64,000 nt of DNA, taken from Shinisaurus crocodilurus (lineage: Eukaryota; Chordata; Lepidosauria; Squamata; Shinisauridae). Of this stretch, positions 45,564 to 54,748 are shown piece after piece (positions within the stretch are counted from its first letter, which is position 1; each line of letters begins with the position of its first letter). The position numbers and the translations under genes were made by a program. Under the pieces are notes generated by a model that was given only the letters and a program-made list of their open reading frames with translations, was not told where the DNA came from and ran no database searches. Where the stretch lies: NCBI GenBank assembly GCA_021292165.1, contig CM037877.1:125430402-125494401 (forward strand), in the 5' to 3' direction.

Positions 45564-46637
45564 GGGTCATTCCATGTCAAGTGGTCTAGTTTTTGGAAAG
45601 TGCCCTGTGCGACCATCACGGATTTTGATGAAATTTTGTGTGTAGAGTCCCACATGTCTCAAACAATCTTTGGAAAAGTTTTAGGTTAGCCGGTGGAATA
45701 CCTGTGGAAATATAGCCGTTTGTTTGACCATATACCGCGACCATGTACAGTATATGACTGTGAGATTTTGGCAACGTTGAGACATAATATCTCCCTTAGC
45801 TGTTTTCTCAAAACAAATGAAACTTAGCTACCTTATACAACTTTTTGAGCTCTATTTAGTGGAACTAATAATAATTTTTGCTGAGCGCGTCCAGAGTGGG
45901 TAAATTGCAGCAAAGTCGGCTGAAAAAGCCTAGTGGTCCAAAAAAATTCAAGTTTTATGTTGTATAGTTCCCCCAATAATTAAGTAATGAATGTGAAATT
46001 TAGCGCATAATATCTCAATATAATTTTGGTTTTGAATTTATAATTTCAACCTCCTAGCTCTTTCCATTAGTTCACAAATTAAGTGTAAAGCTGATGATTT
46101 TTGTAAAAAGGCCAAAAATAGGGTACTTTCAACCCGCTTTTACAAAAAAGTACCCTCTAGAAATGCTTCCAGACCAATCTCATTAGAAAGAGCATGTTTC
46201 AAACCCCCCAGAAAAGTGGGTTTGATTTTCCAATGCGGGCAAACAGTGCCTGAAAAAGAGGGACAAATTTTGGAGACGTTGCCTTGGCAACGGCCTATAT
46301 TTCAACATGCAATTGAGACCCGCCTGGCGCCAACCTTACTATCTTTTTGGCGCCAGGTTAAGACTTCCTTCTATGCCAAGGCATTCAATAGTTAAGAGCT
46401 CAAAATAGCATGGGGGGGGGGGAGAATTGTCACCTGTAGGCTTAGTTTTATTAACTTTGGATTGTTATTTTACACTGTGTTTTTAAATTTGGTTTTTAAT
46501 CTTTTAAACTATTTTGTATGTTTTTATTGTTATTTTTATGCACAATCTGTTGTGAACCGCCCAGAGAGCTTCGGCTGTGGGGCGGTATAGAAATGAAATA
46601 AATGAAATGAAATGAAATGCAATGCTGTCATTTTTCA
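45564..46637 (+). repeat. Left long terminal inverted repeat (with insert 46315-46616)
   Basis: Pairs with 50090-51985 read in reverse complement, from gggtcattcca at the outer end to ctgtcatttttca at the inner end (46625-46637). Most positions agree; differences are scattered substitutions and short indels. Confidence 0.9.
46315..46616 (+). mobile_element. L2-like tail inserted in left TIR (8-bp TSD)
   Basis: gagacccgcctggcgcc...gtgaaccgcccagagagcttcggctgtggggcggtatagaaatgaaataaatg. Flanks ATGCAATT (46307-46314) and ATGCAATG (46617-46624) differ at one base. The uninterrupted right TIR (gacagaattgcatgttg at about 50099-50115) shows the pre-insertion sequence. Confidence 0.85.
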
Positions 46638-46724
46638 GGTCGTGCTTATTTTTTTTAACAGTTTTATATTGACATTATTACTATTCTGTTGCGTTGGTCC
46701 ATGGTGACATTGTCACTACCAGTT

Positions 46725-46945
46725 CAAGAACTTGAACCGGCAAGCCCGTCGCTGTAGCTGTGCAATACCAGCCACGGGCGGGTTTCTTCGTCCAGGTTCC
46801 CAAACCTGTAATTTGGTTTCTTCGTCCAGGTTCCAACCTTGTGTGGGTATCTTTCTGGTTCCCATGCCAACGATTGGGCAGCTTATCCTAGGTTCCCACG
46901 CCTAAATTGGGTATCTTATATGGTTCCCAAACCGAAGTCTACAGT
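46725..46945. repeat. Degenerate minisatellite in transposon 3' flank
   Basis: Five or so imperfect units around ggtttcttcgtccaggttcccaa, gggtatctttctggttcccatgcc, gggcagcttatcctaggttcccacgcc and gggtatcttatatggttcccaaacc. Located between the end of the transposase and the left TIR. Confidence 0.65.
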
Positions 46946-46973
46946 TTGATTTTAACCGCCAACAATATTTTTT

Positions 46974-49459
46974 TTACGTTTTCTTACATTTACGAGCCAC
47001 ATTCTTCAATGCAGTTTCTGGAAATTGATATTGTCGGCCGGACGATGTCACTGAAGGAGCAGGGAGCACGCAAATGAGATGTTGCTCTGGAACCCAGCAA
47101 ACGTCTTGCCTTTCCGGCCAATAAAACGAATGAGCAGGGCCTTGATGCATAAATTTGATCAACACATCATTTTGCTCAACCGAAACTTCAACAACGGTGC
47201 CGATCCACCATTCGTTTTCGTAAATACAGGCAACATAACAACCGGGGAACAGTTCAGATAATTTCAAATACAGAATGGCGGTATCAGAAATTTTGGCGAC
47301 AAAATTTATTGTATCATTTGAAACTTTGCTGATACAAACTGAATTTGAGTCGACTGGTACAGATTGGTGATGCTCTCTAGTACCAGCTATCGTGCTGCTT
47401 TCTTGCCATCTTTATTCTTGAAACATTTTGCTCTCTTTGACTTCTTCGTTTGGAACGTATATATATATTTAATTCTGTGTATATTTTGGTCGCAAAAGTT
47501 GAATAGATTTTTCGGCGTCAATATTTGGTTGGCTGATGGTCTTTGGAGGCTTGCTTGGGTGGCCAATCATTTGGTTGTGCCGCCAACTCCGTCGCAGGGC
47601 GATTTTCCATGGCGTGTACCAAAAAAGTTCCATTCAGCCTCAATGTTGAAATCATTTCTATGGCAGCACAAATTGACGAAGTTCTTGTAGTTTTTATATT
47701 GCGTGGCTGAGCCGTCACTGAAGTAGTATATTTTGGTAACATTCGTTTGAGTTGCCCAAAATTCGATCAACTTTTGAATAAACACGCATACGGATACTGT
47801 ATCGTGTTGCATATTATCGGAAATAATGCAACAGTTAACCATTTGCAACGTGTCACTTAATCGACATAATAATCAACGAACGGCTGTTTTGTGGCTTGTG
47901 AGTTTACCCAGTGAAAGCCCTGGGCAGCATCTTGGGCAGCATCTTGGACAACGAATGAGTAATTTTCAGCGAAATCCATCAAAACGATCAATTCTGTTTC
48001 TTTTTTAAGCCTGCCTTCAACGACATCAAATATTCGCTTTGATGTTTCGAAATGAAATGGTGGCCTGTCAGCTTCCAAATCTTGCTTGCGAGTTTTTTTG
48101 ATGAAGTTGTCCACTGTTAGTACACTTGTTTCCAACGTTTCGTGATCGGTGTGGGCCCATTGTTTGAATCCTATCGATTCTTCCAAATCCCGATCCTTGA
48201 ATATTTCTTCCAAGTACGCTATCAGTGCTTCTTCACCAGGGCAGTTTTGACATCACTGTAATATACAGTCCTTGGCATTCAAATCGCACACTGTCTTTTC
48301 CATAAGCAGTTTGTAATCCTCTTTGATATTAGCGCCCTATAGCATGAGCTTAACTTTCTGATGTATGGTGCAGATGCAGACGGAATGTGTGCCTGAAGCA
48401 CCGACAGTTACACACCACTTTGGCCTGAGGTCACAGAATTTGGCGAAACCAATTTCAGCTCCATATTTGTTTCGATATGCCACATTCAGCTCTTTCAGAT
48501 TACACAACAGCAACCGCTTTTGTTTTTGTACCTTGACACCGTCGAGCCGAACTGAAACACAATCTTTTTTGCCAGGACACATTCTGCTGAATCCATCATC
48601 TTCGTAGAAATCTCGAACTCTATTGGTTACTTCCTTTGGCAGTGGTTTGCCAAATCGGGTATTGCCCCAATGCCTTTCTCTTTCTTTACTTTTCGGGCTG
48701 TTTTGACCATGTGCTCATTGCTGTTTCCTTTATTGACCAACTCTTTGGGGCCATAGTCAATAATTGAACTTTCGTCGATCTATCGGATATTTCAATTTTT
48801 GTTTTAGTTTCTTCAATGAGGTCAACGTAATCTTTACATAACTTGCATTCTGCAGATCGACTAGATTGCCCAATGTCTTCAGCTGCTACTCCAGCGGCAG
48901 ACGCTATCTTTTCTGCCATCACGTTCTGCACATGTTCAAATTTTTGTTTCACGTAGCCAGCTTTATCTCTACTGCTTAACCTTTGAATTTTCAACAGAGA
49001 GGAGCCTAAAGCAGTCAAGCTATGATCAAAAGTGTCCGAAATGTCTGTATTAAAATCATCTGAAGATGAAGATGTTTCAACCATAGAAACATATTGGGCT
49101 TTACACTTAATGCACATTTTCTGACCTGGCCACCTTTTTAAAATCATTGGACATGGCAAGATCGACTTTCGACAACAACATGATTGTGCTTTTCAAATGG
49201 ATTGCAACATGATTTTTGTTTCATTTTGTACTTGTCGAGATACTTTGCTTGGTGATGCAAGCAGATTTGGTTGTTATCTGTAAGCTCAACTTGATCGCCG
49301 AGTAATAAGTCATTTTTCGTTGGCTGACAAACTGCGTACAGAATTGAGCCCAATTTTGTTGGAGTAAAATGAGCCATGGTGGCACTTTGACGACAGTTTT
49401 TGTCCAACGGCGCTTTCGAGTATAGGTGGATTATTATCAACCGACTCATCGACATCCAT
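46974..49459 (-). pseudogene. Transposase of the long-TIR element, broken
   Basis: Read on the minus strand from an ATG at 49459. The N-terminal block has histidine/cysteine words QICLHHQAKYLDKY and SCCNPFEKH, then CIKCKAQY (likely zinc binding). A linker follows with SSSSDDFNTDISDTF. The middle part has KWCVTVGASGTHSVCICTIH. The catalytic region has ELIVLMDFAENYSF, QGFHWVNSQATKQPFV, IYYFSDGSATQYKN and FFGTRHGKSPCDGVGG, where the three aspartates (MDF, SDG, CDG) may form the DDD/E set. The C-terminus (47267-46974) has LFPGCYVACIYENEWWIG. At least five frameshifts or stops break it. About 800 residues were originally encoded. Confidence 0.8.
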
Positions 49460-49464
49460 TTTGA

Positions 49465-49534
49465 ATTAGAATCATAGAAAAGTTGGAAGGGGCCTACAAG
49501 GCCACCGAGTCCAACCCCCTGCTCAATGCAGGAT
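49465..49534 (-). mobile_element. CR1 3' tail only (minus), just before the transposase start
   Basis: agaatcatagaaaagttggaaggggcctacaaggccaccgagtccaaccccctgctcaatgcagg, a roughly 68-bp severely truncated CR1. It lies 5 bp from the transposase ATG on the 5' side. Confidence 0.85.
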
Positions 49535-49558
49535 TAGTTAATATTATTAATTGAATTA

Positions 49559-49804
49559 CAGTCATGCCTTGGATTGAGAGCATAATTCATTCCGGAAATG
49601 TGCTTGTAATCCAAAACACTCTTATATCAAAACGAAATCCCCCCCAAAAAATGTGTATAGAGATTTTTAATTTAAGCCGTACTACAGTACTTGTATTGCA
49701 AGACGTCGCTTGTATATCAAGTAATAAATAAATAAATATTTAAAAATTTGCTTGTCTTGCAAAACGCTCTCAAACCAAGTTACTTGCAATCCAAGGTATT
49801 ACTG
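49559..49804. mobile_element. Pogo/Tigger-like MITE (copy 6) in transposase 5' region
   Basis: CAGTCATGCCTTGGATTGAGAG ... CAATCCAAGGTATTACTG with TA flanks (49557-49558, 49805-49806). The uninterrupted gccgtactacagtacttgtattgcaagacg here provides the reference for the nested pair at 33281. Confidence 0.9.
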
Positions 49805-50918
49805 TAGTTGATATTATAATGCATACTAATGTGAATCTGAAAAAGAAAACGGATGTAATTAGTGATCCACAATGCGACAGAATTATCACAATGCCACTTT
49901 CTGAAGTTATGAGTATTATAATAATCAATGTGCCTATGTGTGTGGCGTCAAAATGTATATAAGATATTAATCACCATCATGGTAGGAAAATAACCAGTAC
50001 TAGTAGAACTGTATCTAAGCTTAGGACATTCGCATATACATGAAAAAATTACCTAACAACTCTAATAAGAATAAACAGGAAAAACACTATGAAAAATGAC
50101 AGAATTGCATGTTGAAATTTAGGCCATTGCCATGGCAGCGTCTCCCAACTTTGTCCCTCTTTTTCGGGCACTGTTTGCCCGCATTGGAAAATCAAACCCA
50201 CTTTTCTGGGGGGTTTGAAACATGCTCTTTCTAATGAGATTGGTCTGGAAGCATTTCTAGAGGGTACTTTTTTGTAAAAGCGGGTTGAAAGTACCCTATT
50301 TTTGGCCTTTTTACAAAAATCATCAGCTTTACTGATGAATTTGTGAACTAATAGAAAGAGCTAGGAGGTTGAAATTATAAATTCAAAACGAAAGTTATAT
50401 TGAGATGTTATGCACTAAATTTCACATTCATTACTTAATTATTGGGGGAGCTATACAACGTACCGTATTTTTCCGTGTATAAGACGACACCATTTATAAG
50501 ATGCCCCCTACATTTCTGACCCAAAATTCAGAAATCAATATTTTAAACATTAAACAGAACACGTTTTTTTTAATCAATATTTTAAACATAAAACAGAACA
50601 CATTTTTATTTAGTGATTAGGCAACATTTACATACCAGTACGATATTATGGTATGCATCACAAAGGAACAATGGGCCGCTTCCTCAGTCCAAGCCCCTCT
50701 TCAGCCTGAGCTGAGCTTGAGGGAAGAAAGCGAGACAAGACTCGCCTTAGCGTCACTGGCCTTTTCCTTCCACCCCCTCCCCGTCACACTTTGACTCTTC
50801 GAGGTGGGCTGGGGGACGGAGGCTGGAAGAGACGTGGTCTGGGCAGCACTGGGAGGGGCAGGAGCGGCGACGCTGTCTGGGCTGGCTTCTTGGTTCTCTC
50901 TTCCTTTGCTGCTCATGG

Positions 50919-51173
50919 TTGGTTCTCATGGTTGCCACTCTCCTTCCCGGGGCCTCCTCTCACGCCGCCTGCCTGGCTCTGCTGCTTGGCTCCCTGGTCT
51001 TACGCAGGGCTCCCGCGTGGGCCGAGGAGACGGAAGCGACGGCAGGAGACGGAAGAGGCGGCGGAGGCGGCAGGCACCGAGACGGACCCTCACACGTGGC
51101 ACCTCTACAACGCCGAGTTGCTTCGCCATGGCGCCCAGAGCGCACTGCACTTCATCATGTTCTTTGCCCCATG
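50919..51173 (+). pseudogene. TXNDC5: Captured first exon of a TXNDC5-like gene
   Basis: One frame (from ATG 50919 or 50931) encodes a signal-peptide-like start MVATLLPGASSHAACLALLL then an A/E/G-rich linker. A one-base shift near 51045-51050 moves to the frame reading GTETDPHTWHLYNAELLRHG and then SALHFIMFFAPW, ending at 51173 with TG and a GTGAGC donor. In TXNDC5 (ERp46, an ER protein disulfide isomerase with three thioredoxin domains) the first domain reads HLYxxxxxxHGIQSAxHFVMFFAPWCGHC. The sequence stops exactly before the CGHC active site, as expected of an exon end. No further TXNDC5 exons follow, so it is a captured fragment. Confidence 0.85.
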
Positions 51174-51516
51174 GTGAGCAGCGGCCTGTAAAGGGACAAG
51201 GGGTGTGCCGGGCTCTCCTCTGCTTCTCCCCCTGACGTGGCAGCCAGAGGGAGACCCGGTGAGGGAGGCTGGGAAGGGCCCTGGACCAGAGGCGAAGTCA
51301 AGGGAGAGGGGCTCACTGTTACACATGTTCCCCTCCTCCGTTCATTATCCCTCCCCATCCATACACCCGAGGCCGTCCATGCAAATTGTCCTCATTTTAA
51401 AGGGGTTTAGGGCGCAGTCCTGTGCATGTTTGTTTTTTTTAAAGCCCTACAATTCTCAGCATTCCCCAGGGATGCTGGGAGTTGCAGGACTTGTTCCTGA
51501 TGATCTCCTCGGCTTA

Positions 51517-51602
51517 CCGTATTTCTGTGTATAAGATGACCCTCAATTTTTAGTCTTAACGATTTTAAGAAAAAGTATTGTCTTATACACAGAAAAATAC
51601 GG
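51517..51602. mobile_element. Short foldback MITE forming the right end of the exon-carrying element
   Basis: ccgtatttctgtgtataagatgaccctcaatttttagtc...gaaaaagtattgtcttatacacagaaaaatacgg, closely matching the right two-thirds of 40418-40552. It suggests that the larger element was assembled from two ends of one MITE family. Confidence 0.8.
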
Positions 51603-52770
51603 TAAAACTTGACTTTTTTTGGACCACTAGGCTTTTTCGGCTGATTTTGCTGCAATTTACCCACTCTAGACGCGCCCAGCAAAAATTATTATTAGTTCCA
51701 CTAAATAGAGCTCAAAAAGTTGTATAAGGTAGCTAAGTTTCATTTGTTTTGAGAAAACAGCTAAGGGAGATATTATGTCTCAAAGTTGCCAAAATCTCAC
51801 AGTCATACTGTACATGGCCGCGGTATGTGGTCAAACAAACGGCTATATCTCCACAAATATTCCACCGGCGAACCTAAAACTTTTCCAAAGATCGTTTGAG
51901 ACATGTGGGACTCTACACACAAAATTTCATCAAAATCCGTGATGGTCACACGGGGAGCTTTAGATCACTTGACGTGGAATGACCCAAATGGTGAGCTGTC
52001 AAGAGCGAAAAAAACTGCAAGAAGATCTTTGTTGTGAAAGGGAGTGGCAACTACATAACTCCCTTCACAGCAAGATCCTCTAGGGCTTAAGGTTGGACCT
52101 GACCATTCTCAGTGTCCTCCACCTTTTCCACCCTTTCCTTATGCTGTGACTTCAGTGCAAATACCGTGATGCTCGAGTTTGTATTTCTAGACTAGATAAT
52201 CTAAACCCTTAGGACAGTGAAGGGTATATAAAGTAAAATGTGTGCTAAGCATAGTCGCTTGAAAACTAGGTATGGTTCTCCTTAATAGGAAAGTTGTGAT
52301 GCTGGTACATGTGGCAACAAAATATGCATTGTTTAAATTTACAAAATTGCAGCTTTAGCTTGTGTACAAGATTTCAGAAGCAAATTATGTAAACTTAAAA
52401 AAATTATTCTGAAACTGGTAAATATGAAAAAACACTAACACTTAAAAATATTATTTTAGCATGGTGTTTCAGCAAAAGGCACAGGATTGGAGCCAGACTT
52501 ACTTATACTTAGAGCAGACCCATTGAAATAAATGGAACTTGAGTTAGTTGTGGCTAATTTAAGTCCAATTGATTGCAGTAGGCCTAATCTAAGTATGACT
52601 AAATCTGGGACCAACCCACAGTAAAGTATAACACTTCTGAGTACATTGAACCGGAAGGAAATAAATTAATTTATATAGTCACATCCGAGAATGGCAAGTG
52701 TTTTGTCCTTTGCATTTAAGTGACCTTAAAATTGGAGATATATCTCCATTAAACTTTAATTACTAAAGTA

Positions 52771-53023
52771 CCGTATTTTTCGCTCCATAAGACGCACCGG
52801 ACCATAAGACGCACTTACTGTATGGTACAAATTTTTTTTTTAAAAAAAAAAAATCAGCTGAGAGGCGGGGGCTTCCCCCGCCCCACCCAGGAGTCCTCCG
52901 CTCTTCCGGACCAGCAGAGGAAATAAATTTTTTTTTTTACTATATTCACTCCATAGGACGCACAGACATTTCCCCCTCCTTTTTTGGGGGGAAAAAGTGC
53001 GTCTTATGGTCCGAAAAATACGG
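52771..53023. mobile_element. CCGTATTTTTCG-type MITE, complete
   Basis: CCGTATTTTTCGCTCCATAAGACGCACCGG ... GCGTCTTATGGTCCGAAAAATACGG with TA at 52769-52770 and 53024-53025. The interior has ggcgggggcttcccccgcc and aggagtcctccgctcttccggaccagcagagg. 253 bp, non-coding. It lies only 320 bp upstream of an ANKHD1 exon. Confidence 0.92.
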
Positions 53024-53307
53024 TAACTAAAATAATTGAAGTCTCAAATGCACATGCCATCAAGCTTTTTCACTTTCCTATTTTATTCTTAGTTCAGGAT
53101 GATTTTGTACACAAATATAAGAACTGGAAATAAGTGTGTAATGAGAATTGTCAAGTCCTAAAGCTAGCTTTGCTTTTTCAAACTTCTGATCTTTTAGGAG
53201 CGAAGTAGCTTCTAATTTTCTGGCATGTTTGCAACTGACGACTTTAACTAATAGTGCATGTGGCTGAAGTTTAAAATAGTGTCTCTGCATTTTTTGTGTG
53301 ATTTTCA

Positions 53308-53314
53308 TACTAAC
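53308..53314 (+). promoter_or_regulatory. Probable branch-point site for the exon at 53343
   Basis: A TACTAAC heptamer identical to the optimal branch-site consensus. The branch adenosine (53313) lies 30 nt before the exon. No AG occurs between it and the acceptor AG at 53341-53342, consistent with the AG-exclusion rule. The thymidine-rich stretch lies upstream of the motif rather than downstream, as is more usual. Confidence 0.6.
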
Positions 53315-53342
53315 CTGATTGATGATCGCACATACGCTGAAG

Positions 53343-53499
53343 GGATTGGTAAATTGTCCACTGCCGATGGTAAAGCCTTCGCAGATCCTGAGGTGCTCCG
53401 AAGGTTGACTTCTTCTGTCAGCTGTGCGTTGGATGAAGCTGCTGCTGCATTGACACGGATGAGAGCAGAGAACAATCACAATGCAGGACAAGTGGACAA
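53343..53499 (+). CDS. ANKHD1: ANKHD1 exon (GIGKLSTADGKAFADPEVL...)
   Basis: Next ANKHD1 coding exon, 157 nt. It completes the split glycine codon left at 8254 and runs IGKLSTADGKAFADPEVL to NNHNAGQVD, ending with two bases of an asparagine codon before a gtatgt donor at 53500. Length and phase fit both neighbours exactly. The stretch is a conserved, probably helical linker ahead of the ankyrin repeats, shared by ANKHD1 and ANKRD17; MRAENNHNAGQVD is closer to ANKHD1. The acceptor is unusual: the 28 bases before the AG are purine-rich, and the nearest branch-like motif (TACTAAC) is at 53308-53314. The homologous protein junction EAA-G-IGKL fixes the acceptor despite this. Confidence 0.93.
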
Positions 53500-53705
53500 G
53501 TATGTATTGAGTTTGTGTACATCTTGCTTTGGTTCTCTGTATTTGACTTGAAAAGGTGAACAATTGGTCTAAAACTGTTGAGGGTGTAGAATAGTTTGTT
53601 ACTTGCTCTTGATTTATGCAGCTTATAAAATAACACAGATAGGCAGATAATATCATGAGGCAAAGCATCAGACTTCCACATGTGGACTTCTGAATAATGT
53701 TAATA

Positions 53706-54421
53706 CAGTAATACCTTGGATTGCGACTAACTTGGTTTGAGAGTGTTTTGTAAGAAAAGCAAATTTTAAAATATTTATTTAATTTTTTTAAACCGTATTT
53801 TTCGCTCCATAAGATGCTTATGACATAAGACGCACTTACCGTATGGTACCCCCCCCCCCAATTTTTTTAATCAGCTGAGAGGCGGGGATTCCCCGCCCTG
53901 CCCAGGAGTCCTCCGCTCTTCCAGACCAGCAGAGGAAAGTAAAAAATAATAATAATAATATTTTTTAAAAAATCAGCTGTTCTGCGGGGAATCAGCTGAG
54001 AGGCAGGGGCTTCCCCCGCCCTGCCCAGGAGTCCTCCGCTCTTCCAGACCAGCAGAGGAAAGTAAAAAAATAAATTTTAAAAAAATCTGTTCCGCGGGGA
54101 ATCAGCTGAGAGGCGGGGGCTTCCCCCGCCCTGCCCAGGAGTCCTCCGCTCTTCCGGACCAGCATTATTACTACATTCGCTCCATAGGACGCACAGAGAT
54201 TTCCACCTAGTTTTTTTGGGGGGGGGGAAGTGCGTCTTATGGAGCGAAAAATACGGTACTTGATAGACAAGCGACGTCTTGCAATACAAGTACTGTAGTA
54301 CGGCTTAAATTAAAAATCTCTGTACAATTTTTTTGAGGGGGATTTCGTTTTGATATAAGAGTGTTTTGGATTACAAGCACGTTTCTGGAACGAATTATGC
54401 TCTCAATCCAAGGCATGACTA
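53706..54421. mobile_element. Pogo/Tigger-like MITE (copy 7) in intron 3, carrying another MITE
   Basis: CAGTAATACCTTGGATTGCGAC at 53706 and CAATCCAAGGCATGACT(a) ending 54421, TA flanks at 53704-53705 and 54422-54423. The terminal G is mutated to A. Interrupted at about 53792 by the CCGTATTTTTCG element. Confidence 0.88.
53793..54256. mobile_element. CCGTATTTTTCG-type MITE, expanded, inside pogo MITE
   Basis: Starts CCGTATTTTTCGCTCCATAAG and ends GCGTCTTATGGAGCGAAAAATACGG. The central aatcagctgagaggcggggcttcccccgccc...ccagcagaggaaagtaaaaaa block (about 110 bp) occurs three times in tandem (from 53869, 53990 and 54099), against once in 52771-53023. Confidence 0.9.
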
Positions 54422-54479
54422 TATATGGTACATCTACACAGTGTACAGTTTCATGTGTTCTCAAATGAGAGAATTTAGG

Positions 54480-54508
54480 ACATGCACGCACGCACACACA
54501 CACACACA
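54480..54508 (+). repeat. (CA)n microsatellite
   Basis: acatgcacgcacgcacacacacacacacaaa; short alternating CA tract in intron 3. Confidence 0.85.
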
Positions 54509-54748
54509 AAATCTCCCCTCAGATACTGTCTCAGTGGGAAAACATTGTTTGAGAGGGCCAGAGTTGCCAACTTGCAGAGTTTTTTCTTAATATTTTTGCA
54601 TTAATCCATCTTTAAAGGGCATCAGCTGTCTTTAACTTGAGTATTGTATACAATACATTTTTGTGTGTGTGTTAATGGCAGTATCACTTGTGTAATTTAT
54701 TTCAGCGAATTTTCATATGGTCATTTTATTTCAAATGTTATCTTCCAG

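Larger units (their letters stand above)
50463..51602 (+). mobile_element. CCGTATTTTTCCGTGTATAA-type element carrying host gene DNA
   Basis: Starts CCGTATTTTTCCGTGTATAAGACG and ends CTTATACACAGAAAAATACGG, flanked by TA (50461-50462, 51603-51604). The left TIR of the surrounding transposon gives the empty site, so the whole 1140 bp is foreign to it. The first 170 bp is AT-rich MITE sequence. About 50680-51480 is CpG-rich and contains a TXNDC5-like first exon. The last 86 bp (51517-51602) is itself a short foldback copy of the family. Confidence 0.85.
45564..51985 (-). mobile_element. DNA transposon with long inverted repeats and AAAT target duplication
   Basis: The outer ends GGGTCATTCCATGTCAAGTG (45564) and CACTTGACGTGGAATGACCC (ending 51985) are the tips of an inverted repeat about 765 bp long on each side. 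Flanks are AAAT at 45560-45563 and 51986-51989, a 4-bp target duplication. Between the arms is a minus-strand transposase remnant (49459 to 46974). Leaving out nested insertions (L2 tail, CR1 tail, pogo MITE, exon-carrying MITE), the element was about 4.7 kb. A 4-bp duplication and long TIRs exclude mariner (TA), hAT (8 bp) and PIF (3 bp). Sola-like or another less common superfamily is possible, but I cannot assign it by eye. Confidence 0.85.
50090..51985 (-). repeat. Right long terminal inverted repeat (with insert 50463-51602)
   Basis: Reverse complement of the left arm. It reads tgaaaaatgacagaattgcatgttgaaatttagg at the inner edge and ends tggaatgaccc. It is interrupted at ctatacaacg-TA by a 1140-bp element, after which aaaacttgactttttttggacc continues. 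Confidence 0.9.
8255..53342 (+). other. ANKHD1: ANKHD1 intron 2 (45,088 bp)
   Basis: Intron between two phase-matched exons, starting GTAGCT and ending AAG. It consists largely of nested transposable elements, listed separately. Stretches where I recognise no gene or repeat family: 8255-9015, 9331-9837, 10236-10470, 19561-19787, 19894-21020, 21259-21750, 22256-22825, 29559-30100, 33790-33792, 35771-36255, 43820-44999, 45146-45563 and 52000-52770. No additional exon with plausible splice sites and a recognisable protein was found on the + strand, other than the transposon-carried TXNDC5-like exon. Confidence 0.85.

Noticed and set aside
46974..49459. Transposase as a domesticated host gene
   Set aside because: Frameshifts and stops break every domain, and a CR1 tail and a MITE sit directly next to its start.
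50919..51173. A native TXNDC5 gene in this locus
   Set aside because: It lies within a TA-flanked MITE inside another transposon's inverted repeat, has a frameshift, and no further TXNDC5 exons follow in the next 12 kb.
50804..51235. 143-codon ORF in the captured block as the real protein
   Set aside because: It is out of frame with the TXNDC5-like residues and is explained by GC bias.
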